Assembly: GCA_963769765.1 (NCBI GenBank)
Contig: CAVYNA010000004.1
Location: 62,001-126,000 of the forward strand
Reading direction: 5' to 3'
DNA from: Bog-756 sp963769765
GTDB lineage: Bacteria; Actinomycetota; Acidimicrobiia; Acidimicrobiales; RAAP-2
Length of the DNA stretch: 64,000 nucleotides
Numbering within the stretch: the first letter of the stretch is position 1; each line of letters begins with the position of its first letter. Below, piece by piece: positions 57,727 to 64,000 of the stretch. The position numbers and the translations under genes were made by a program. The notes under the pieces were generated by a model, which worked only from the letters and a program-made list of their open reading frames with translations, made no database searches and was not told the origin of the DNA.

Positions 57727-57732
57727 TAGGCT
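57727..57732 (+). promoter_or_regulatory. -10-like element TAGGCT of menC
   Basis: TAGGCT is followed by 8 nt and ATG 57741. Confidence 0.45.
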
Positions 57733-57740
57733 GCGACGAC

Positions 57741-58952
57741 ATGGATCGAGCATCCGGACGGCACGACGCGGGGCGCGCGTGGTCCGAGCTCGGCGTCGCC
57801 GCCGACCTCCGGCTCCGCTCGGTGGAGCTGTGGTCGATCGAGCTGCCGCTGAGGGAGCCGATCGCGACGTCGGTGGCGGTGCACCGCATGCGGCCCCTGG
57901 TCCTCGTGCACCTGCGTGCCGACCACGCGGGCGAGATCGTCGACGGATGGGGCGAGTGCGCGGCACTCGAGGACACCACCTTCGACGCCGAGGACGCCGC
58001 GGCGGCCTACGTCGGGCTCGAGCAGGTACTGGTTCCGGCGCTCGTCGAGACCGCTCGGGGTCGCCTGCCCGGACCGCACGCCGTGCGCGGGCTCCGCGGG
58101 TCGGGTGGCACGGGTCCGCTCGCATTCGCCACGCTCGAGATGGCGGTTGCCGACGCGCACCTGCGCGCCGAAGACCGCTCGCTCGCAAGCGTGCTCGGAT
58201 CGGAGGCGAGCTGCATCGAGATCGGTGCCGTGCTCGGGATGGCCGATCCGACCCAGCTCGTGGAGCGTGCCGGTCGTCTCGTCGACGAGGGCTATCGCCG
58301 GGTGAAGCTCAAAGTCGGCCCCGGCCACGACGTGGAGCCACTTGCCGCGCTCGTCGCGGCGTACCCCCGGCTCAGCCTGCAGGCCGACGCGAACGGCAGC
58401 TACGTCGAGGGAGACACGTCGGTGCTCCGGGAGCTCGACGGCTTCGGCCTCCTCTGTCTCGAGCAGCCGTTCGCGCGCGACCAGTTCGACGCCCATGCGA
58501 GGCTCGCCCGGGCGATCCGCACGCCGGTCTGCCTCGACGAAAGCCTCGACGGTCCGGACCAGGTCGCGCGGGCCGTGGCGATCGGTGCATGCTCGGTGGT
58601 CTGCGTGAAGCCGGCCCGTCTCGGCGGGATCGGCGCCGCTATCGAAGTCGTCGAGTCGTGCCGGACTGCGGGGGTGCCCCTCTGGATCGGCGGCATGTTC
58701 GAGTCCGGGTACGCCCGAGGCGTCAACGTGGCGGTCGCCGCGATGGGCGGGTTCTCGTGGCCCGGAGACCTCGCACCTTCGGAGTCCTACCTCGCCGAGG
58801 ATCTCGTCCCGCCGGTCGTTCCCGGCCGCCACGGCCCAGAGGGTCGCCTGGTCGTGCCCGTCCCGGGTGGTCCGGGGATGGGTACGCCTCCGGACCCGGC
58901 CGTCCTCGAGCGCAGGGCGATCCGACGGGTGGTGATCGAGGCGACCCGCTGA
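57741..58952 (+). CDS. menC: o-succinylbenzoate synthase
   Basis: This 403-residue enolase-superfamily enzyme dehydrates SHCHC to o-succinylbenzoate in menaquinone synthesis. It has KLKVGPG with the catalytic Lys, metal ligands in QADANGSY, LEQPF and CLDES, CVKPARLGG with the second Lys, and GGMFESGYARGVN, the late motif typical of OSBS. Some relatives are N-acylamino-acid racemases or dipeptide epimerases, but menF and menG in the window support MenC. ATG 57741 follows TAGGCT. Confidence 0.9.
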   Translation: MDRASGRHDAGRAWSELGVAADLRLRSVELWSIELPLREPIATSVAVHRMRPLVLVHLRADHAGEIVDGWGECAALEDTTFDAEDAAAAYVGLEQVLVPALVETARGRLPGPHAVRGLRGSGGTGPLAFATLEMAVADAHLRAEDRSLASVLGSEASCIEIGAVLGMADPTQLVERAGRLVDEGYRRVKLKVGPGHDVEPLAALVAAYPRLSLQADANGSYVEGDTSVLRELDGFGLLCLEQPFARDQFDAHARLARAIRTPVCLDESLDGPDQVARAVAIGACSVVCVKPARLGGIGAAIEVVESCRTAGVPLWIGGMFESGYARGVNVAVAAMGGFSWPGDLAPSESYLAEDLVPPVVPGRHGPEGRLVVPVPGGPGMGTPPDPAVLERRAIRRVVIEATR

Positions 58953-59044
58953 CCTGGTGAGGACCGGCGTCGGCGCGCCCGGGTCACCGTTCCGCGACGC
59001 TCCGGCCGAGGTGGTCGGGAACGGCGGGACGGAGGCCGAGAGCC

Positions 59045-59050
59045 TAGAAT
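59045..59050 (+). promoter_or_regulatory. -10-like element TAGAAT of the small coiled-coil gene
   Basis: TAGAAT is followed by 9 nt and ATG 59060. It is identical to the MerR operon box. Confidence 0.45.
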
Positions 59051-59059
59051 TGCCGCCCC

Positions 59060-59352
59060 ATGCGTCGCACCATCGTCGAACGCCGCCTCACCGATGCCCA
59101 CGAGCGACTGGTGCGCGCCCGGAGCGAGCTCGCGCTCCTCGATGAGCAGCTACTCGTGGTCGACGAGATCGCCGACGACACCCGGCTCCCGCGCTCGTCT
59201 CGGAGACACCTGGTGCCTCGAAGGAACACGCCGAGGCGAGCCGACATGCGGGAGCACTGCACAAATCGCGTGCAGCGCTGATCGTCCAGATCGGCGAGCT
59301 CGAACAGCGCCAGGACGAGCTGCTCGAACGGTTGACGGTCGGTCCCGGTTGA
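59060..59352 (+). pseudogene. small coiled-coil protein, frameshifted as written
   Basis: The frame from ATG 59060 reads as a helical coiled-coil protein for about 45 residues (ERRLTDAHERLVRARSE, then EQLLVVDEIADDT). It then becomes Arg-rich and stops at 59281. From about 59193 a different frame continues the coiled coil: ALVSETPGASKEHAEASRHA, then ALIVQIGELEQRQDELLERL, ending at TGA 59350-59352. Loss of one base near 59185-59195 explains it. The restored protein would be about 97 residues. I do not recognise a named family; small coiled-coil proteins of this kind lie near ANTAR regulator genes in related actinobacteria. Confidence 0.65.
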
Positions 59353-59524
59353 CCGCCGGCCTCGTGGAGCGCGAGTGTCCACGGATGGTGGCGGGCGGCG
59401 CGGATGTTGTTCGGGCGCGGGCGGAACGCCCGGGCTGGGCCCGCGGTGAGCCGGCGCGGCGGCTGGTGACGTGCTCGGAGCCCAGGGAATCGTGGTCAGC
59501 ATCGGCGGCGAGCGAAGTGGATCT

Positions 59525-59569
59525 GACGAACCAGACGAACCAGACGAACCAGACGAACCAGACGAACCG
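59525..59569 (+). repeat. 9-bp tandem repeat, five units, before the ANTAR regulator gene
   Basis: Five copies of gacgaacca (last base changed in the fifth) end 9 nt before ATG 59579. In the frame of the gene they read DEPDEPDEPDEPDEP. The array resembles the one before hisB. Confidence 0.92.
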
Positions 59570-59578
59570 GAGTGTCCG

Positions 59579-60193
59579 ATGAGCAGGCGAGTGGTCATTG
59601 CCGAGGACGAGGCGATCATCCGACTCGACCTGAAGGAGATCCTCCTCGACGAGGGCTACGAGGTCGTCGGCGAGACCGGTCGCGGAGACGAGGCGGTCGA
59701 GCTCGTGCGTGCCCACCAGCCCGATCTGGTCATCCTCGACGTCAAGATGCCCGGCTCCGACGGGCTCGCCGCCGCACGTGACATCCGAGACCTCGGCGTG
59801 AAGGTCGCGGTCCTCATCCTCACCGCGTTCAGTCAGCGCAATCTCATCGACGAGGCACGTGAGGCCGGTGTCGCCGCCTACCTCGTCAAGCCGTTCCAAC
59901 GCATCGAGCTCATCCCCGCGATCGACCAGGCGGTGGCCCGGTGCGAACAGGAGTGGGCGATCGACGACGAGACGCGCCAGGCGGTCGCCGCCGGGGCGAT
60001 CGAGACTCGGGCGGCCGCTGAGGACAAGCTCGAGACACGCCGCCTGGTCGACCAGGCGAAGGCACGCATCATGGAGGACGAGGGTCTGACGGAGGCCGCG
60101 GCCTTCGGGTTCATCCAGAAGACCGCGATGGGATCGCGGACACGGATGAGTGACGTCGCTCGCCAGGTCCTCGACGGATCCCTCACCCCCTGA
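59579..60193 (+). CDS. pdtaR: ANTAR-domain response regulator (PdtaR-like)
   Basis: The 204-residue protein has a receiver domain with AEDEAIIRLDL, phospho-acceptor Asp in VILDVKMPG, and YLVKPFQR. A C-terminal ANTAR RNA-binding domain follows: ETRRLVDQAKARIMEDEGL, then EAAAFGFIQKTAM. ANTAR proteins act as antiterminators by binding paired RNA stem-loops. Its partner kinase PdtaS is not in the window. ATG 59579 has CCGGAG upstream. The frame is open back to 59471, which would add a DEP-repeat leader. Confidence 0.92.
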   Translation: MSRRVVIAEDEAIIRLDLKEILLDEGYEVVGETGRGDEAVELVRAHQPDLVILDVKMPGSDGLAAARDIRDLGVKVAVLILTAFSQRNLIDEAREAGVAAYLVKPFQRIELIPAIDQAVARCEQEWAIDDETRQAVAAGAIETRAAAEDKLETRRLVDQAKARIMEDEGLTEAAAFGFIQKTAMGSRTRMSDVARQVLDGSLTP

Positions 60194-63104
60194 GAGGCCC
60201 ACCATCGTCAGCGAACCGCGCCAACCCCGACGTCGAGGAGCCGCCAAGCAACCGGTCGGCCCGGCGGAGGGTGGCGTCTCGGCCGCGGACGGTGCCTCGG
60301 CGACCGGGCCGCTGATCATCCTCGACGGGATGTCGCTCGGGTTCCGGGCCTACTTCGCACTGCCGACGTCGCTCACCACGAGCGCGGGGGTGGTCACCAA
60401 CGCGGTGCACGGGTTCGCCTCGATGCTCGCCAACCTGATCCGCGACCACCGTCCGATCGGCCTGGCGACCGCGTTCGACCTCCCCGGAGGCACGTTCCGT
60501 GACGAGATCGTGGACGACTACAAAGGGGGAAGGGCGGAGACTCCCGAGGACCTGCCGCCGCAATTCGAGATGATCCGGAGCTTGCTCGAGGCGCTCGCCA
60601 TTCCCGTCGTCGAGGCCGAAGGCTTCGAGGCGGACGACGTGCTCGCGACGCTGGCGTCCGAAGCGCGCGACCGCGGCGAGCCGGTCATCATCGTCACCGG
60701 GGACCGGGACTCGTACCAGCTCGTCGAAGACCCCTACATCCGGGTCCTCTACAACCGGCGGGGAGTGAGCGACTACGCGCTCTACGACGAAGCGGGCATC
60801 GAGGAGCGCACCGGGGTCCCACCGGCGAAGTACCCGCTGCTCGCCGCGCTTCGCGGGGATCCCTCTGACAATCTCCCGGGTGTGCCGGGTATCGGCGAGA
60901 AGACGGCCGCGAAGCTCATCAACGAGTACGGGAACCTCGAGGAGCTCTACGCCCACCTCGACGCGCTCTCCCCGAAGCTCCGCCAGAACCTCACCGACCA
61001 TCGCGACCAGGTCGCAAAGAACGTCGAGGTGATCCCCCTCATCCGGGACGTTCCGCTCGACGTCCACGTCGACCAGTTGACCCTCGGCGGCTGGGATCCC
61101 GAAGCGGCCCGCAAGACCTTCGCGACGCTCGAGCTCAAGACGCTCTGGATGCGGTTCTCGTCGCTGATGGACGACGGGCTGCTCGGTCGGCCGTCGCCCG
61201 ACGCGGTGGTCAGTGCCGCGACGACAGAGCCTGCGACGTCCCAGAAGCCGCCCCCCTGGCTGGACGATCCGCCGATCGAGCTGCCCAGTTCGGCCGACGC
61301 CGCGGTGATCGCCCTCGGCTCGCTCTTCGAGTCGGCGCGGTCGACGAAGCGCGCCGTGGCACTGGTCGCACGATGGGAGGGCGACCCGGGTCGGACGCCG
61401 TTGAACAGCGTGAGCCTTGTGACGGAGCCCGCCTCGCCGGATGCCGCGCCTCCCGTCGCGCTCCACCTCGCCGAGACGTCCGTCGGCGTGTCGTTGCTCG
61501 ACGAACCAGCTGTACTCGAGGCGCTTCGTGACGGGTTTGGCGCCGAGGGCGTCGAGGGCGTCGAGGTCGTCGCGCACGACGCGAAGGAGCTGATGCGGTC
61601 GTTGCTCCCCAAGGGCGTCGACATCGTCCGTCTGGCGATGGACACCGCCGTTGCTGCCTACCTGCTCGACCCCTCGGTCGACCGGTACCGCGTCGCAGAC
61701 CTCGCCGAGCGATACCTCGACGTGGTGGTCGACGACGGCGTCGGCGGCAAGGGACAGATCGCGTTCGCCATGGACGCGGCCGCGGGCGACGACTCTGGGG
61801 GCGCGCGGGCCTGTGCGCGGCTCGCAGGCGTCCTCGCCAGGCTTCGGCGGCCCCTCCTGGACGCGCTCACCGAGGTCGGGGAGGCGAAGCTCTTCTCCGA
61901 CATCGAGCGGCCGCTGGTCCGCGTGCTCGCCCGCATGGAGGTTACGGGGATCGCCGTTGACCGTGCGGTGCTCGTCAGGATCGCCGCGGACCTCGCCGAG
62001 GAGTGCCGCACCCTCGAGCAGTCCATCCACGAATTGGCGGGCGGGCCGTTCAAGATCAACTCGGTCCCGCAGCTCCGGACCGTTCTCTACGACCAGCTCG
62101 GCCTCACCCCGGCCCGCAAGACGAAGACGGGCTACTCCACGGACGCGCGGACCCTCGAGCAGCTCAGGGGTCAGCACCCGATCGTCGAGCGCCTCCTCCG
62201 CTACCGGGAGGTCGAGAAGTTGCGCTCCACCTACGGCGAGAGCCTCGCCGCGGAAGTGGCGGAGGACGGTCGCATCCACGCGACCTTCCGCCAGACCGTC
62301 GCCCGCACCGGCCGGCTCTCCTCCGACCGGCCGAACCTCCACAACATCCCGGTGCGCACCGAGGAGGGTCGCCGGTTCCGCGAGGCGTTCGTCCCGTCCG
62401 CGGGACGCACGCTCCTCGTCGCCGACTACGACCAGATCGAGTTGCGCGCGATCGCACACCTGTCGGGCGACCCGGGGCTGACGAAAGCATTCGCCGCCGG
62501 TGAGGACATCCACCGCACGGTCGCCGCCCGGGTGTTCGGAGTCGACCGCGACGAAGTCACCCTCGCGCAGCGTTCCACAGCGAAGATGGTCTCCTACGGG
62601 CTCGCGTACGGCATGGAGGCGTACGGTCTCTCCCAGCGACTCGCGGTGCCGGTCGAAGAGGCACAAGCCATCCTCGAGGCCTACTTCGAAGCGTTCCCGT
62701 CGGTGCGCGAGTACATGGATCACGCGGTGGCCGAGGCGCGGGAAGTCGGCTACACGGTCACGGCCTTCGGTCGGCGACGACCCCTTCCCGATCTCACATC
62801 GACCCACTACCAACTGCGCCAGGGCGCCGAGCGCCAGGCGATGAACGCGGGCATCCAGGGCCTCGCCGCGGACCTCTTCAAGGTGGCGCTGGTCCGGCTC
62901 GACGAAGGGCTCGAGTCGGGCGGGTTCGACTCCGACCTGGTCCTCCAGGTCCACGACGAGGTCTTGGTCGACGTCGTGCCGGATGAGTCCGAGGCGGTGG
63001 GCGCGCTGACCGAGGAGGCGCTCACGGGGGCGGCAGAACTCACGGTGCCGCTCAAGGTGGCGATGGCGTGGGGCGCCTCGTGGGCCGAAGCCAAGGGCGG
63101 CTGA
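60150..63104 (+). CDS. polA: DNA polymerase I
   Basis: PolA repairs DNA and replaces RNA primers. The frame is 984 residues from GTG 60150, which overlaps pdtaR by 44 nt. The 5'-3' exonuclease domain has ILDGMSLGFRAYFALP, EADDVLATLA, TGDRDSYQLV and GVPGIGEKTAAKL. The middle 3'-5' exonuclease-like domain lacks the usual DxE motif and is probably inactive. The polymerase domain has ADYDQIELRAIAHLSGD (motif A), RSTAKMVSYGLAYGM (O helix) and LQVHDEVLVDV (motif C). No other ATG/GTG/TTG start lies between 60150 and the conserved core, so the start is uncertain. Confidence 0.95.
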   Translation: MTSLARSSTDPSPPERPTIVSEPRQPRRRGAAKQPVGPAEGGVSAADGASATGPLIILDGMSLGFRAYFALPTSLTTSAGVVTNAVHGFASMLANLIRDHRPIGLATAFDLPGGTFRDEIVDDYKGGRAETPEDLPPQFEMIRSLLEALAIPVVEAEGFEADDVLATLASEARDRGEPVIIVTGDRDSYQLVEDPYIRVLYNRRGVSDYALYDEAGIEERTGVPPAKYPLLAALRGDPSDNLPGVPGIGEKTAAKLINEYGNLEELYAHLDALSPKLRQNLTDHRDQVAKNVEVIPLIRDVPLDVHVDQLTLGGWDPEAARKTFATLELKTLWMRFSSLMDDGLLGRPSPDAVVSAATTEPATSQKPPPWLDDPPIELPSSADAAVIALGSLFESARSTKRAVALVARWEGDPGRTPLNSVSLVTEPASPDAAPPVALHLAETSVGVSLLDEPAVLEALRDGFGAEGVEGVEVVAHDAKELMRSLLPKGVDIVRLAMDTAVAAYLLDPSVDRYRVADLAERYLDVVVDDGVGGKGQIAFAMDAAAGDDSGGARACARLAGVLARLRRPLLDALTEVGEAKLFSDIERPLVRVLARMEVTGIAVDRAVLVRIAADLAEECRTLEQSIHELAGGPFKINSVPQLRTVLYDQLGLTPARKTKTGYSTDARTLEQLRGQHPIVERLLRYREVEKLRSTYGESLAAEVAEDGRIHATFRQTVARTGRLSSDRPNLHNIPVRTEEGRRFREAFVPSAGRTLLVADYDQIELRAIAHLSGDPGLTKAFAAGEDIHRTVAARVFGVDRDEVTLAQRSTAKMVSYGLAYGMEAYGLSQRLAVPVEEAQAILEAYFEAFPSVREYMDHAVAEAREVGYTVTAFGRRRPLPDLTSTHYQLRQGAERQAMNAGIQGLAADLFKVALVRLDEGLESGGFDSDLVLQVHDEVLVDVVPDESEAVGALTEEALTGAAELTVPLKVAMAWGASWAEAKGG

Positions 63105-63141
63105 CCCGGGGCTCCACCGCTGGTTCGGCCGCCCGGACGCT

Positions 63142-63173
63142 CGACGAGGGGGCCCGGACGGGCGTCCTCGTCG
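63142..63173 (+). terminator. nested hairpin at the polA/rpsA junction
   Basis: CGACGAGG pairs with CCTCGTCG; inside, GCCC pairs with GGGC around a GGAC loop, with a two-base internal loop. It ends 2 nt before the TAGCCT box of rpsA, so it may end the polA transcript and also occupies the -35 region. There is no T tract. Confidence 0.5.
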
Positions 63174-63175
63174 GG

Positions 63176-63181
63176 TAGCCT
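63176..63181 (+). promoter_or_regulatory. -10-like element TAGCCT of rpsA
   Basis: TAGCCT would start a message near 63188 with a leader of about 88 nt. It matches the box before the GroES-like gene. Confidence 0.45.
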
Positions 63182-63189
63182 TGAAGGCC

Positions 63190-63207
63190 GGCCACAACCG
63201 TGTGGCC
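63190..63207 (+). promoter_or_regulatory. rpsA leader hairpin
   Basis: GGCCACA pairs exactly with TGTGGCC around an ACCG loop at the predicted 5' end of the leader. Ribosomal protein S1 regulates its own translation through leader RNA in Escherichia coli; whether this hairpin does so is unknown. Confidence 0.35.
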
Positions 63208-63275
63208 CTGACCCTCACGCCGGAGAACCTGCGGGCCCGGTGCAGCACCGTCCGGAAAGCGAGCAACCGACCTTC

Positions 63276-64000
63276 ATGTCCGAAACCCAAAGCGTCACCG
63301 ACCGCACTGTCCTGCTCTCACCCGAGGCGATGGGCAGCTTCGACGAGAACGGGGTCTACGCCCCCCGCTCGGTCACCGAGGACGACCTCGATGGAGCCTC
63401 CCTCGAGGAGGCGATGGCGGGGACCATCGTCGAGTTCGACGACGGCGACCTGGTCGAGGGCACGATCGTCAAGATCGACCGTGACGAGGTCCTCCTCGAC
63501 ATCGGCTTCAAGTCGGAGGGTGTCATCCCGGTGCGGGAGCTCTCCATCCGCAACGACGTCGACCCGTCGGAGATCGTCAGCCTCGGCGAGTCGATCGAAG
63601 CACTCGTGCTCCAGAAAGAGGACAAGGAGGGTCGGCTGATCCTCTCGAAGAAGCGCGCGCAGTACGAGCGCGCCTGGGGCACCATCGAGCGCCTGAAGGA
63701 GGCGGACGAGGTGGTGACCGGCCCGGTCATCGAGGTGGTCAAGGGCGGCCTGATCGTCGACATCGGTCTCCGCGGCTTCCTCCCCGCGTCGTTGGTCGAG
63801 CTCCGGCGGGTCCGCGAGCTCCAGCCGTATGTCGGTCGGACCATCGAGGCGAAGATCATCGAGCTCGATCGCAACCGCAACAACGTGGTCCTCTCCCGCC
63901 GTGCATGGCTCGAGGAGACCCAGAAGGAACAGCGCGGCGAGTTCCTTGTCAACCTCAAGCCGGGCGAACGACGGAAGGGTGTCGTCTCGTCGGTCGTCAA
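63276..64000 (+). CDS. rpsA: 30S ribosomal protein S1 (3' partial)
   Basis: The window ends inside this gene. The visible 241 residues start MSETQSVTD, have an acidic N-terminus and then S1 (OB-fold) repeats. The first is GTIVKIDRDEVLLDIGFKSEGVIP and the second GPVIEVVKGGLIVDIGLRGFLPAS. ILSKKRAQYERAW between them is typical of S1. S1 binds mRNA on the small subunit. ATG 63276 has only a weak ribosome binding site after an 88-nt leader. Confidence 0.96.
   Translation, partial: MSETQSVTDRTVLLSPEAMGSFDENGVYAPRSVTEDDLDGASLEEAMAGTIVEFDDGDLVEGTIVKIDRDEVLLDIGFKSEGVIPVRELSIRNDVDPSEIVSLGESIEALVLQKEDKEGRLILSKKRAQYERAWGTIERLKEADEVVTGPVIEVVKGGLIVDIGLRGFLPASLVELRRVRELQPYVGRTIEAKIIELDRNRNNVVLSRRAWLEETQKEQRGEFLVNLKPGERRKGVVSSVV

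Noticed and set aside
60183..63290. Very long minus-strand open frame opposite polA (over 1000 codons)
   Set aside because: It is an antisense shadow created by high GC and codon bias; polA on the plus strand has all family motifs, while the antisense peptide has none.

Overview
This window is a GC-rich stretch of about 64 kb, densely coded on both strands, with many GTG/TTG starts and 1-4 nt start/stop overlaps. The gene content points to an actinobacterium: mycothiol synthase, menaquinone genes, an ANTAR response regulator, a 13E12-type HNH protein, and a his-trp supercluster. The secreted GYWLVASDGG repeat protein at the left edge, together with the neighbourhood, suggests the class Acidimicrobiia. 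That taxonomic call is an inference from family knowledge; no search was run.

Layout. 1-8073 (+): the tail of a secreted repeat protein, two small membrane proteins, alaS-ruvX-mltG-aroE, a SEDS cell-wall polymerase and a bifunctional-nuclease-domain protein. 8087-13759 (-): a second SEDS protein, a PfkB sugar kinase and a HAD phosphatase/GH65 phosphorylase fusion. 13939-22983: polyphosphate kinase, a flippase-like membrane protein (-), an AI-2E-type exporter, a polyprenol-phosphate glycosyltransferase, a two-component system and an alpha/beta hydrolase. 22999-26696 (-): menF-menG behind a double-MerR regulator, and a MaoC-type hydratase. 26855-31409: VIT-family transporter, PPOX protein, HNH/DUF222 protein, mshD (-) and nth. 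31410-31864 has no convincing gene but holds an AT-richer segment with a possible small RNA.

32195-50741 carries histidine and tryptophan synthesis: hisD-C-B-H-A-F, a GroES-like gene, hisI-trpE, then an interposed block (ygfZ, phosphotransferase-like, a minus-strand SDR/CrtC-like pair and a minus-strand two-component system), then trpC-F-B-A. trpC is frameshifted as written. 50835-56332 (-): an ABC1/UbiB-type kinase and a fatty-acid operon fabD-fabG-acpP-fabF in which FabD carries a biotinyl-like C-terminal domain. 56715-64000: a TylF-type methyltransferase, tRNA-Leu(CAA), menC, a frameshifted small coiled-coil gene, pdtaR-like ANTAR regulator, polA and the start of rpsA.

Two genome-wide habits stand out. 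First, a TANNNT -10-like hexamer lies 6-9 nt upstream of many start codons, which predicts leaderless mRNAs. Second, short tandem repeats of unrelated sequence (6-36 bp units) sit repeatedly at gene ends, in leaders and in N- or C-terminal tails. Most of the window is housekeeping. I did not find a clear new defence or mobile system; the most novel points are the FabD fusion, the promoter architecture, the repeat habit and the possible small RNA.
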